From: Bdellovibrio sp. GT3
GTDB lineage: Bacteria > Bdellovibrionota > Bdellovibrionia > Bdellovibrionales > Bdellovibrionaceae
Length of the DNA: 64,000 nt
Assembly (NCBI RefSeq): GCF_037996765.1
Contig: NZ_JBBNAD010000005.1
Coordinates: 218,001 to 282,000, forward strand
Direction of reading: 5' to 3'
Below the pieces are notes generated by a model. It had not been told where the DNA came from and searched no databases. It worked only from the letters and a program-made list of their open reading frames with translations. Position numbers and translations under genes: made by a program. Shown piece by piece: positions 1 to 7,603 of this stretch. Each line of letters starts with the position of its first letter. The stretch's first letter is position 1.

Positions 1-491
1 AAGGCGCGGGCTTCCGGTTGGGCCATCAGCACAGAGCGAACCATGATAATCTGATCTGCAGGATAAAAAGTCCCGATCTGATTCTTGGCTCCACCAACAT
101 TAAGAGCTGTCTTGCCACCGTGAGCTGAATCAATGGCCGCCAGCCAGGTGCTGGGAATATTAATCAGGCGCACACCGCGCTTCAAAATACTGGCAACAAA
201 GCCACCAAAATCCCCAACACTTCCCCCACCCACGACCACGACAGTCAGCTTCTTCACTGAGGTCTGCTCGGTCAACTTAGTGATCGCTTTGATATGGCGG
301 GGAAACTGTTCGATATCTTTTAGGTGCTCGCCGGCTTTCACCGGATACTTTAAGGAAATCCCTTTCGCCCATTTTCTGAACGACGGGGATTTTTGCGCCA
401 GGATCTGATCGTAAATCAGAAGAATTTCCTCCCCCAGCTTTTTTACCGGGGGAAGTTCGTTGGAAAAAACAAGCGTGCTTTGTAACTTCAT
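1..491 (-). CDS. aroB: 3-dehydroquinate synthase family protein (3' end outside window)
   Basis: Partial gene; the 163 residues visible are the N-terminal half and the C-terminal metal-binding domain lies beyond base 1. AroB converts DAHP to 3-dehydroquinate with NAD and a divalent metal, the second shikimate-pathway step, in the cytoplasm. Visible motifs are the glycine-rich NAD loop VVGGGSVGDFGGFVAS and the later DSAHGGKTALN and GGAKNQIGTF segments, which align with the usual GGGVVGD, D-GGKT-(V/L)N and GKN-IG-F blocks. The D-S-A-H wording is slightly off the usual DSSVGGK, so a paralogous sugar-phosphate cyclase is possible. The ATG at 491 follows the stop of the upstream minus-strand gene by only 7 bases and has no clear ribosome-binding site, which suggests coupling or readthrough from that gene. 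Confidence 0.85.
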   Translation of the reverse strand, partial: MKLQSTLVFSNELPPVKKLGEEILLIYDQILAQKSPSFRKWAKGISLKYPVKAGEHLKDIEQFPRHIKAITKLTEQTSVKKLTVVVVGGGSVGDFGGFVASILKRGVRLINIPSTWLAAIDSAHGGKTALNVGGAKNQIGTFYPADQIIMVRSVLMAQPEARA

Positions 492-498
492 TTTAAGA

Positions 499-915
499 TT
501 ACTTTTGCTCAGCGTATTCAGCTTTGGCTTTGGAATAGGAGTCAGAGATGGAGTCCCAAGCTTTGCTCATGCCATCTTTCATGTGACCCCAGGCTTTGCC
601 TGAGCTTTTTTTCAACTGCGCCAGATCCTTGGTCATGCCATCTTGTTTTTTCTCAAGGCTGTTGATTTGCTGATTCATTTCATTTTTGGCTTCGCCAGTT
701 TTCGCAGCTGCGGATTTTTTCAGTTCTGCGATCTCTTTTTTCATTTCAGCAAGTTTGGCTTCCATCTCTTTTTGGAAAGCTTCTTGTTGTGCTTTTGTGT
801 AGTTCACAGCCGAAACTGCTGCTTCAGATGTTTTTTGTTTTACATCTTCAGATGTTGTAGCGAATGAAGGTTGGAATGCGGCAAGTGCGATGAAAAGTGC
901 GAATACAGATTTCAT
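499..915 (-). CDS. secreted coiled-coil protein of unknown function
   Basis: 138 residues. The N-terminus has a short signal peptide (MKSVFALFIALAAFQPSFA) and the rest is almost entirely charged alpha-helix, rich in K, E, A and Q, predicting a periplasmic coiled coil or apolipoprotein-like helix bundle; there are no cysteines. I chose the ATG at 915 because AAGGAGAC lies just upstream; an in-frame ATG at 948 would bury the signal peptide. I do not recognise a named family. The upstream leader contains a tandem 12-base repeat and a hairpin that hides this ribosome-binding site (separate entry). It is followed 7 bases later by the aroB-like gene. Confidence 0.8.
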   Translation of the reverse strand: MKSVFALFIALAAFQPSFATTSEDVKQKTSEAAVSAVNYTKAQQEAFQKEMEAKLAEMKKEIAELKKSAAAKTGEAKNEMNQQINSLEKKQDGMTKDLAQLKKSSGKAWGHMKDGMSKAWDSISDSYSKAKAEYAEQK

Positions 916-919
916 GAAA

Positions 920-954
920 GTCTCCTTGTAATTCAACTTGTAATTCAAGGAGAC
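920..954 (-). promoter_or_regulatory. leader hairpin covering the ribosome-binding site, with 12-base tandem repeat
   Basis: Read on the minus strand, GTCTCCTTG is followed 17 bases later by its exact complement CAAGGAGAC, which contains the Shine-Dalgarno of the gene starting at 915. The same stretch is a perfect tandem duplication of TTGAATTACAAG. Folding would block translation, so this is a candidate translational switch; function is inferred. Confidence 0.45.
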
Positions 955-967
955 CAGTTTACATGTC

Positions 968-1633
968 CTAAAGGCTCCAGTCCACAGGCTCTTTACCCTT
1001 GGACGTCAGATACTCATTGGCTTTTGAGAAGGGCTTTGTTCCAAAAAAGCCGCGATGTGCCGACAATGGCGAAGGATGCACCGACTCAATGACAAAGTGT
1101 TTTTTGCGATCCACGAAAGCCGCTTTCTTTTGGGCATAGGCCCCCCAAAGGATGAACACCAGGTTTTCACGCTCTTCATTAAGCACGTGAATGACTCGAT
1201 CCGTGAACTGTTCCCACCCTTTGCCCGAATGAGCTGCCGCTTTGCCGTCTTCGACGGTCAAAACTGCGTTAAGCAAAAGCACGCCGTGCTCTGCCCATTT
1301 CATCAGAGATCCACTTTTAGGAATCTCGACGCCCATATCACTTTTAAGTTCTTTAAATATGTTTAAAAGAGAAGGAGGAAAACGCACGCCCTCGCGGACT
1401 GAAAAACACAAACCATGGGCTTGACCAGGACCGTGATAGGGATCCTGCCCCACAATCACAACTTTCACCTTATCCAGAGGCGTCAAATTAAAAGCTGCAA
1501 AATACTCATCTCCCTGAGGGTAAATGATTTTCCCCGACTTTGATTCCTTCTGCAAAAAAGCTGTCAGCTTCTTCATCGAATCGTTGTCGAGCTCACTTTG
1601 TAATCTTGATTTCCAGCCAGCTTCTAATTTCAT
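968..1633 (-). CDS. ung: uracil-DNA glycosylase, family 1
   Basis: 221 residues, full length for family 1 UDG. The enzyme removes uracil from DNA by cleaving the N-glycosidic bond, starting base excision repair in the cytoplasm. The water-activating motif GQDPYHG sits at about residues 62-68 with the catalytic Asp at 64, followed by the GLCFS uracil-pocket segment; the DNA-intercalation motif HPSPLSAHRGF is near residue 185. The ATG at 1633 gives the usual short N-terminus. It is a stand-alone gene with a 150-base gap to the divergent gene at 1785. Confidence 0.97.
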   Translation of the reverse strand: MKLEAGWKSRLQSELDNDSMKKLTAFLQKESKSGKIIYPQGDEYFAAFNLTPLDKVKVVIVGQDPYHGPGQAHGLCFSVREGVRFPPSLLNIFKELKSDMGVEIPKSGSLMKWAEHGVLLLNAVLTVEDGKAAAHSGKGWEQFTDRVIHVLNEERENLVFILWGAYAQKKAAFVDRKKHFVIESVHPSPLSAHRGFFGTKPFSKANEYLTSKGKEPVDWSL

Positions 1634-1784
1634 TACGTCTCACAATGACACACGTCAATAGTCCAGGTCTGCGATTCTAAATCAAACCTATTGGTTTTCA
1701 AATTATTTTTCATGCCGACGCCAACTTGACCAGACAAATTCCAACCCCATTGTTAAACTGATAATAAGGAAAAGGAGGCCGCCT

Positions 1785-2186
1785 ATGACGAACCTTCAAA
1801 ACCCCACCATTCAACTTATTGAGGAAAACCCGGAAGTTAAGTCGTTCATCTATCAAATGATCAACGAGTTTGACGGCTTTGTGACGCCAGAAACAGTGGT
1901 CACAGTCGTTGCCCGGAATCCAAAAAAACTCGCGCTTCAGTATGAAACAGAGGGCAAGGAGTTCGATCGTCGCGATTTGAGCAAATTGTTTCGCATTGCG
2001 ATTGTCCTCACCGAAGGCGACGCCAAAGTCGAAGCCGAAGGAGTCCACAGCGACATCTTTCTGGCGATCAAGTTGGCAAAAGACAACTTGATGCTGAAGT
2101 TGATGGAAATCCAGGACTCCGTTGTGAGCCATCAAGATCGGTTGGTTGAAATCAACCACTACTTACAGCCACCTGTCCTGCACTAA
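1785..2186 (+). CDS. small conserved-looking protein; weak resemblance to ribosome-hibernation (HPF/RaiA) fold
   Basis: 133 residues, soluble, no signal peptide. A strong AAAGGAGG site precedes the ATG at 1785. I do not recognise the family with confidence. The segment from about residue 68 to 115 (FRIAIVLTEG...AEGVHSDIFLAIKLAKDNLMLKLMEIQD) has the rhythm of the last strand and helix of HPF/RaiA proteins, where an acidic D-x-(Y/F)-x-AI-x-x-A-x-D-x-L-x-x-L pattern is typical, but the N-terminal half does not match. It is followed by an intrinsic terminator whose T-run touches the start codon of the next gene. Confidence 0.75.
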   Translation: MTNLQNPTIQLIEENPEVKSFIYQMINEFDGFVTPETVVTVVARNPKKLALQYETEGKEFDRRDLSKLFRIAIVLTEGDAKVEAEGVHSDIFLAIKLAKDNLMLKLMEIQDSVVSHQDRLVEINHYLQPPVLH

Positions 2187-2197
2187 GCTTTACTCTC

Positions 2198-2239
2198 ACT
2201 CCCTTCAGACGGAAGATCTCCACTGAAGGGAGTTTTTTT
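2198..2239 (+). terminator. intrinsic terminator overlapping the next gene's ribosome-binding site
   Basis: Perfect 11-base stem ACTCCCTTCAG (2198-2208) with CTGAAGGGAGT (2223-2233), then seven T's ending at 2239, directly before the ATG at 2240. The 3' arm also supplies AAGGGAG, the only ribosome-binding site for the aldo/keto reductase. Confidence 0.75.
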
Positions 2240-3199
2240 ATGTCCAATCAAAACATGTCCTTTCGCAGTATGGGCCGATGCGGCCTTAAGCTTTCCACTT
2301 TTTCGCTGGGAGGTTGGACGACCTTCGGCGGCTCCGTCAAAGACTTCACTTCCATTCGCAGCATTCTTCATCATGCCTATGAATCAGGAATAAATTTTTT
2401 CGATATTGCTGACGTCTATGCAAAAGGTGATGCCGAACGCATGATGGGCGGAGCTTTGAAAGAGCTCCCCCGTCATGAACTGGTGATCTCTTCAAAAGTT
2501 TTCTGGCCGATGAGTGAAAACATCAACGACAAAGGCCTTTCACGAAAGCACATTCTGGAATCCGTGAACAGAAGTCTGCAAAGAATCGGCACTGAGTATC
2601 TGGATATCTATTTTTGCCATCGCTATGACGAAGACACTCCGGTTGAGGAAACCATTCGCATCATGGACGATCTGATTCATCACGGAAAAATTCTTTATTG
2701 GGGCACCAGTGAATGGACTGCAGACCAAATTCAGGAAGCGATGGATGTCTGTGACAAGCGCGGTTATTACAAGCCTCAGGTGGAACAACCGCAGTACAGT
2801 CTGATCGCACGCCAGAAGTTTGAAACCAACGCGCAACCCAAAGCTCTGGAACACGGAATGGGCTTGGTCACGTGGTCCCCGCTGGCTTCAGGCTTACTGA
2901 CCGGGAAATATGACGGCGGGATCACCGAGGGACGACTTGCCCGGATGGATAATCTTCGCGAATCACTTTACAACGACCAGAATATCAATCGCGTAAAACA
3001 GATGAAGAAAATCTCTGACGCCCTTGAATGTTCGCGCACGCAGCTGGCATTGGCGTGGGTGGCAGCACAACCGGGAATGAGCAGTGTGATTCTGGGAGCA
3101 ACTAATGTGGAGCAGCTGCAGGAAAACCTGGGCGCACTGAAAGTGAATATCACGCCGCAAGTGGATCAGGATTTGAAAGAAATTTTCACACTCAGCTAA
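2240..3199 (+). CDS. aldo/keto reductase, Kv-beta-like
   Basis: 319 residues, NADPH-dependent carbonyl reductase of the AKR superfamily, cytoplasmic. The order of segments (GLKLSTFSLGGW at the N-terminus, FFDIADVYAKGDAE near residue 55, ISSKVFW, DIYFCHRYD, GKILYWGTSEW, and the C-terminal SSVILGATNVEQLQENL) is that of the potassium-channel beta-subunit-like/YghZ branch. The catalytic tetrad Asp-Tyr-Lys-His is present in those first motifs. The physiological substrate cannot be told. The ATG at 2240 is placed immediately behind a terminator T-run, so its expression must come from readthrough or from an unusual short leader. It ends at a bidirectional terminator shared with the carboxypeptidase gene. 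Confidence 0.9.
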   Translation: MSNQNMSFRSMGRCGLKLSTFSLGGWTTFGGSVKDFTSIRSILHHAYESGINFFDIADVYAKGDAERMMGGALKELPRHELVISSKVFWPMSENINDKGLSRKHILESVNRSLQRIGTEYLDIYFCHRYDEDTPVEETIRIMDDLIHHGKILYWGTSEWTADQIQEAMDVCDKRGYYKPQVEQPQYSLIARQKFETNAQPKALEHGMGLVTWSPLASGLLTGKYDGGITEGRLARMDNLRESLYNDQNINRVKQMKKISDALECSRTQLALAWVAAQPGMSSVILGATNVEQLQENLGALKVNITPQVDQDLKEIFTLS

Positions 3200-3204
3200 A
3201 AATA

Positions 3205-3230
3205 AAAAACCCGCTTCGCAGCGGGTTTTT
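3205..3230. terminator. bidirectional intrinsic terminator
   Basis: AAAAACCCGCT / AGCGGGTTTTT around a TCGC loop, between convergent genes ending at 3199 and 3237; A and T runs on both sides let it act on both strands. Confidence 0.85.
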
Positions 3231-3236
3231 TTATTC

Positions 3237-4145
3237 TTATTGATTCACATCAAAAGCCAGGGGGAGATATTTACTCGGAGGATTCGCTGAGGAGGTATTG
3301 GAGGCTTTTCTTGCCGCATCCAATTTCACCAGTGTACCGATGATATCCTGAAGCTTATCAAACGGTGCAAGGTTCGGAGGAAGATTTTCCTTCAACTCCA
3401 TCGTCAACACCGGCGTGTTGCGCTCCATCCACATGTAGCGACCTAAGCTGCCCGGATAATTCCCCAGGGATTTCCACGGAAGATAATCAAACTTCGGTGG
3501 CGGAGAAAATTTCGGACCATCAAAATCCAACACCTTCAACGGCGTATGAACAGAGACGATGAAGTCAGGCTTGAAATCATCAATGTGGTGAATCGCACAT
3601 TTGGTTTCAGGCTCACTACCGCCCTCTTTACCCGGGAAGCGACGAGGATTTTCTTTCGTGGATTTTTTCCACGCATCGACAGCGCCTACTTCCCAATCTT
3701 TTGTTGGGAAGTTTCTGTTCACATCAATTTTGTTCGCATTGGTGCGGGTTTTGTATTTAACGCCATCCGGATTCATGACGGGAACGACTCTCCAGGAATT
3801 TCTTGGATCAATTCCTTCCAAGCGCTCCATCCAATAACGTCCCACAGTGCCCGCATGTGTTTCATCACCATGGATCAAACTGATAACCAAAACTTTTTTG
3901 GACCCCAGTTCGCCGGACATTTTATCGTAGTGATAAATAGGTCTGCCCTCAACGCTCACACATTGCGGATCCATAACTACTTTGGCACATGCTTGCTTCA
4001 ATAGTTTGTCATCCCACGCCCCTGGGAATTTTTTAAGATCATTCACGCAGGTCTCTGAAAGATTAGTGAACTCTGCTTGGGCAGCATTAGTTCCTGCGAG
4101 AATACATATCAAACTTGCTATTAGGTAACGAAGTGGCTTCATCAT
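3237..4145 (-). CDS. exported M14-family zinc carboxypeptidase
   Basis: 302 residues with a signal peptide ending near AAQA (residue 24). M14 enzymes cleave C-terminal or peptidoglycan-peptide bonds using one zinc. Zinc ligands are seen in HGDE (His92, Glu95) and in SVHTP further on; NPDG, the DVNRNFP substrate-binding block and the late MELKE with the catalytic Glu are all present, so the enzyme looks active. The short form and HGDE wording resemble murein-peptide amidase MpaA and relatives, which would suit a periplasmic role on peptidoglycan peptides, but digestion of other peptides is equally possible. Two adjacent ATGs (4145 and 4142) could start it. Stand-alone gene. Confidence 0.9.
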   Translation of the reverse strand: MMKPLRYLIASLICILAGTNAAQAEFTNLSETCVNDLKKFPGAWDDKLLKQACAKVVMDPQCVSVEGRPIYHYDKMSGELGSKKVLVISLIHGDETHAGTVGRYWMERLEGIDPRNSWRVVPVMNPDGVKYKTRTNANKIDVNRNFPTKDWEVGAVDAWKKSTKENPRRFPGKEGGSEPETKCAIHHIDDFKPDFIVSVHTPLKVLDFDGPKFSPPPKFDYLPWKSLGNYPGSLGRYMWMERNTPVLTMELKENLPPNLAPFDKLQDIIGTLVKLDAARKASNTSSANPPSKYLPLAFDVNQ

Positions 4146-4309
4146 TACTTTCTATTATCCCACGTCTTTAAATTCTCTCAAGATGAGAAAACGCCTTTTT
4201 TTGCGCCAATCTGAGAAAGGCTAGAAAATGACTAAAGTCTTACCGCCAAACGTCCGTAATGTAAAAGGTGTGATTTTTAGCACCCATTGTTGTGTTTTAG
4301 GAGGATGGT

Positions 4310-4528
4310 ATGGTTAACAAAGGTAGTTTTAGTTTTGTCGCGATGTTGGTAATAAATCCCGTCGTGATACTCTTCTACCAAAACTGCTCGATGACGCCGG
4401 TCAGTCACGCGCAAAACAGCCCTCCGGCTACAGTTTCTCGCCAAATTGCATCTGAAGCGAAGCCAGAGATTGCCAAGCTAGATACAGTCTGTGACGAGGC
4501 TAAAAAAGAGTGCCCACGCAAAGAATAA
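4310..4528 (+). CDS. small exported or membrane-anchored protein, possible lipoprotein
   Basis: 72 residues behind a strong AGGAGG site. One hydrophobic segment (residues 6-23) ends in FYQNCS; a single Cys in that position looks like a lipobox, but Asn at -1 and Gln at -2 are not the canonical residues, in contrast to LSGC and VAGC in other lipoproteins of this window. The remaining 45 residues are polar, with two more Cys near the end (VCDEAKKEC). No family recognised. It lies just upstream of lexA and has its own terminator, so it is probably transcribed alone. Confidence 0.7.
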   Translation: MVNKGSFSFVAMLVINPVVILFYQNCSMTPVSHAQNSPPATVSRQIASEAKPEIAKLDTVCDEAKKECPRKE

Positions 4529-4566
4529 TTCGCACTTAATAATCTAAAAGAACCACTAATTAAATA

Positions 4567-4595
4567 GCCCCAGCAGTCACCACTGTTGGGGCTTT
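4567..4595 (+). terminator. intrinsic terminator
   Basis: GCCCCAGCAGT (4567-4577) pairs with ACTGTTGGGGC (4582-4592), one G-U pair, then TTT. Ends the small gene at 4310-4528. Confidence 0.65.
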
Positions 4596-4650
4596 CCAAT
4601 TTCTTGATGGCGCATATCGTAAAGCGGAAAACTGGACCATTTTCCTTTTG

Positions 4651-4687
4651 ACTTACATATTATTTACACTGTAGGTTGTATGTAAGT
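4651..4687 (+). promoter_or_regulatory. LexA operator, nested palindrome at the lexA start
   Basis: A core TTAC-ACT-GTAG at 4664-4674 matches 7 of 8 fixed bases of the TTAC-N3-GTAA box known for Bdellovibrio LexA. Around the same centre (4669) lie ACTTACATA (4651-4659) and TATGTAAGT (4679-4687), a perfect outer dyad that again carries TTAC and GTAA. A -10-like TATTAT overlaps it at 4658-4663. Autorepression is the natural reading; binding is inferred. Confidence 0.65.
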
Positions 4688-4688
4688 T

Positions 4689-5408
4689 ATGACAAAGAAA
4701 TTGCCCCTCCCATCACTGACGCCTAAAGAAAAATCGGTTCTCGAGTACATCGAGGCCCACATCTTAAGTTCAGGTATTTCTCCGTCATATCAGGAAATTA
4801 AGGATCATTTTGGTCTAGCCTCGTTCAATTCAGTTCAGAATTATCTGAAACAATTAACGACCAAAGGCTATATCACCAACCCGGTGAACCAAAAAAGAGC
4901 CATCCAAGTGCTTCATTCAGCTTCGGCTGTACAGGATCACTTGCAAGCAAAAGTCTCGACGACGACGGGATCTCATCGCACTAAGCTCCTCCAGGCTCGT
5001 GACGAGATCCTGTCCCTTCCCTTACTTGGGAAAGTGGCAGCGGGACAGCCAATTGAAAATTTCAAACACGATGAATTCGTTGATGTACCACCTTCAATGG
5101 TGCGCAATCCTTCCAAGTCTTTTGCTCTTAAGGTTCAAGGCGACTCCATGATCGACGATGGTATCTTCGATGAAGACATCATTCTTGTTCAGGAGCAGAA
5201 GTCTGCTGGCAATGGCGATATCGTCGTGGCGACGGTCGACAATGAAGCGACCGTGAAGCGTATTTACCTGCGTGCCCGCCCCGAAAGTGGTGTTTCCGAA
5301 AAGCAGGTTGAACTGCGTCCATCAAACTCAACCATGAAGTCCATGTGGTACTCACCTGATCAGGTCGAGATTCGCGGGATTGTTGTGGGTCTTATTCGCA
5401 AATTCTAA
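4689..5408 (+). CDS. lexA: LexA repressor
   Basis: 239 residues, slightly longer than the usual 200-230. LexA represses DNA-damage genes and self-cleaves when stimulated by RecA filaments. A winged-helix DNA-binding domain spans residues 10-75 (TPKEKSVLEYIEAH... SYQEIKDHFGLAS... VQNYLKQLTTKGYI), followed by a linker of about 30 residues. The C-terminal S24-type domain keeps the cleavage bond Ala118-Gly119, the nucleophile Ser153 in GDSM and the general base Lys190 in TVKRI, so autocleavage should work. There is no obvious ribosome-binding site; the start codon directly follows the operator. Nothing in the downstream gene suggests an SOS operon. Confidence 0.96.
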   Translation: MTKKLPLPSLTPKEKSVLEYIEAHILSSGISPSYQEIKDHFGLASFNSVQNYLKQLTTKGYITNPVNQKRAIQVLHSASAVQDHLQAKVSTTTGSHRTKLLQARDEILSLPLLGKVAAGQPIENFKHDEFVDVPPSMVRNPSKSFALKVQGDSMIDDGIFDEDIILVQEQKSAGNGDIVVATVDNEATVKRIYLRARPESGVSEKQVELRPSNSTMKSMWYSPDQVEIRGIVVGLIRKF

Positions 5409-5479
5409 TCCCAGTTTAAGACGGCGCTGTCGGCTCAGTTCATTTATATCGCCTTCAGTCCTAATCCTTGCTCACGCTA

Positions 5480-5509
5480 TTGCTCTGTCCCCCAGGCTTC
5501 TTTCATAAT
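5480..5509 (+). promoter_or_regulatory. possible sigma70-type promoter
   Basis: TTGCTC (5480-5485), 18-base spacer, CATAAT (5504-5509), giving a leader of about 22 bases before the ATG at 5538. Confidence 0.4.
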
Positions 5510-5537
5510 GTTAAGAAACAGCTAACCGGGACGTAGA

Positions 5538-7520
5538 ATGAAAATTAGCATTAGCAGCTTGATTGTGATGGCGTTGGTTTCTTTTGCAATCAACACATCA
5601 GCACAAACAAAGAAATCCACTAAAAAAAGCTCTGCAAAAACAGCCGCAACAGAAAACGCAAAGCCCGCGAGTCCAGCTCCCGAAGCAACACCGGTTGCCG
5701 CACAACCATCGCCAACCGCGACTCCAGTTGCTGCTGAAACTCCGGCTGCTGAACCTAAGGAATCCGACGACTATACTCGGCCTTTGTTTTTCGCAGTGAG
5801 CGAGCCTGATGTAAAAATCAAAACTCCGGTTATTGCCTACGATTTGAAATCCGACAAAGGCAACTCACTTAAAATCGCGGACTACGTCTTCAATAGCGAC
5901 TCCCTGGCGGCTGACGTTGAAAACGGACAGTTAAAAATCACTTGGGATACGACCATCATGCAATCTGGTGATCTGTCGATCATCGACAGCTTTGGTAAAG
6001 AACTTTGGAAAACCAAAGTGGATAAGTCCGGTGACTGGAAGTTCGATCTTAAGAGCGAAAAAGGACCTCAGTGGCGATCTGGAAATAACTTTCGCTTTTG
6101 TCTGCGCTCTGAAATCGAAAAAGGTTTCACGGCAATGTGTACTCAGAACTACGGTATAGAGATCAAAGGCGACGAAATCATCCTGGATTACGTAAAGTCT
6201 GATGCCACTCCGCGAATTATTGCCTTAAATGAAGAGCGCAAAAATCTGAAAGACAATCTGGAAGTAGCCATTGGCGCCCCGGTGGGCTTCCTGGCAACGC
6301 TGAAATCGGGTGCCACTTACGAATTCATGTCTGAACCTATTCAGCCCGACCTTCGCGACTTCATCGAAAGCACAAACAAGGATGCCATCACCTTTAAAGG
6401 AGCCCTGCCTGCTCCGGTTGGTGATTCCAAAGTCACTCCAAGAATCATCTATGGAGCTATCACCAAAACTCTGGGTTTTCAAAAAACCATCGCGGAGCCA
6501 AGTGATCTTTGGGAGATGGACGTGGCACTGAAAAATCCACGACTTCATTTTGCCGGAAAATACGGTGGTGTGTTCACTTATGAGTTGGAAATTAAAAACT
6601 ATCCAAAACAGAAGGATCGTCTTTTCGCTCATAAAGACGTCCTGCAAGGCACTTACAGCACCAAGGATCAAATGAAGATCAAGGTGAACAAGGACGCCAA
6701 GGTTGAAGGCTTGGAGCCTTTGGACGAAAAAGACAAGGATTCTGATCTTCGCACCTGGAAGTTCGCGGCCGATCAAAAGTACCAATTGAATAAACCCCAG
6801 CTTTTGGTTTCCGAAGGCGAACAATCCAAAATCGAACCGCACAAAGCTTATATTGAAGTTTATCGCGGTGGTGCGGGTGAAGCGAGCTTGCGACTGAGCG
6901 GTATTTCCACAACTCAAGGTGGTTCGACATTTGTGGGCGAAGTCCATCTGCAATACTGGTTCAATGATTTGTTTGATTGGCAAAATCGCTATTTATCCAA
7001 ACAGCGTTGGGGTGTATCTGCCAAGTACTTCACTTCCCTGGCTGACGTGACTGCGACCAAAGAAAACGACGAAACGGAAAAAGTTTCCTTAAATTCCACC
7101 GAGGTCGATCTTCGCTACAGATTCTCGCAAGGTTTGTGGGAGCGCGATGAAACTGTCGGAGCCATCTTTGCCTATGAAGTTTTGACGATTGGTGATCAGA
7201 AGGCCAACAAAATGGGTGCCGGTCTATTCTGGGCTCGCTCGATGCCAAAGGCTTTCGACGATCTTTTAAACTACATCCCGTTCATGAAATATCCAAAATT
7301 CGTGGATATGGAATACATCCAATTCTTTGGCTCCACCGACAGCGGCACCAAGATGGGGAATGATTTCTTGTTGAACTTCCACGGGAAAGTTTTGTGGACC
7401 AATAATTTCTTCGGCGAGCTTGGTTTTGGTGTGAAAAAATATGATTTCACCAATGCCGACGAATCTGGTGCGACTCTGTCGACATTCTATGGAACTGTTG
7501 GCTTGGGTGTGAACTTCTAA
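5538..7520 (+). CDS. large exported envelope protein, probable outer-membrane barrel at C-terminus
   Basis: 660 residues. Signal peptide to about residue 22 (ending NTSAQ), then a low-complexity Lys/Ala/Pro/Thr linker (residues 23-80) of the kind that crosses or binds the cell wall. The middle (about 85-430) is rich in alternating beta-type sequence without a family I recognise. From about residue 450 the pattern LRLSGIS... EVHLQYWF... WGVSAKYF... VDLRYRF... GAIFAYEV... GAGLFWARS reads like amphipathic strands, and the protein ends in FYGTVGLGVNF with a terminal Phe as in outer-membrane barrels. Function unknown. It follows lexA by 130 bases with its own putative promoter. Confidence 0.8.
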   Translation: MKISISSLIVMALVSFAINTSAQTKKSTKKSSAKTAATENAKPASPAPEATPVAAQPSPTATPVAAETPAAEPKESDDYTRPLFFAVSEPDVKIKTPVIAYDLKSDKGNSLKIADYVFNSDSLAADVENGQLKITWDTTIMQSGDLSIIDSFGKELWKTKVDKSGDWKFDLKSEKGPQWRSGNNFRFCLRSEIEKGFTAMCTQNYGIEIKGDEIILDYVKSDATPRIIALNEERKNLKDNLEVAIGAPVGFLATLKSGATYEFMSEPIQPDLRDFIESTNKDAITFKGALPAPVGDSKVTPRIIYGAITKTLGFQKTIAEPSDLWEMDVALKNPRLHFAGKYGGVFTYELEIKNYPKQKDRLFAHKDVLQGTYSTKDQMKIKVNKDAKVEGLEPLDEKDKDSDLRTWKFAADQKYQLNKPQLLVSEGEQSKIEPHKAYIEVYRGGAGEASLRLSGISTTQGGSTFVGEVHLQYWFNDLFDWQNRYLSKQRWGVSAKYFTSLADVTATKENDETEKVSLNSTEVDLRYRFSQGLWERDETVGAIFAYEVLTIGDQKANKMGAGLFWARSMPKAFDDLLNYIPFMKYPKFVDMEYIQFFGSTDSGTKMGNDFLLNFHGKVLWTNNFFGELGFGVKKYDFTNADESGATLSTFYGTVGLGVNF

Positions 7521-7540
7521 AAAGGACCCCTCAAAAATAC

Positions 7541-7573
7541 GAAAGGGAATAAGGCATAGCCCCATTCCCTTTC
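7541..7573. terminator. probable bidirectional terminator
   Basis: GAAAGGGAAT (7541-7550) pairs exactly with ATTCCCTTTC (7564-7573). On the minus strand it is followed by GTATTTTT, so it fits best as terminator of the gene at 7604-7975; on the plus strand the T-run is poor. Confidence 0.55.
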
Positions 7574-7603
7574 AATCCCCTCTAGATATCTAATTCAATG
7601 CTC

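Noticed and set aside
6225-6983. 252-codon minus-strand frame.
   Set aside because: Antisense to the envelope protein gene; shadow frame.
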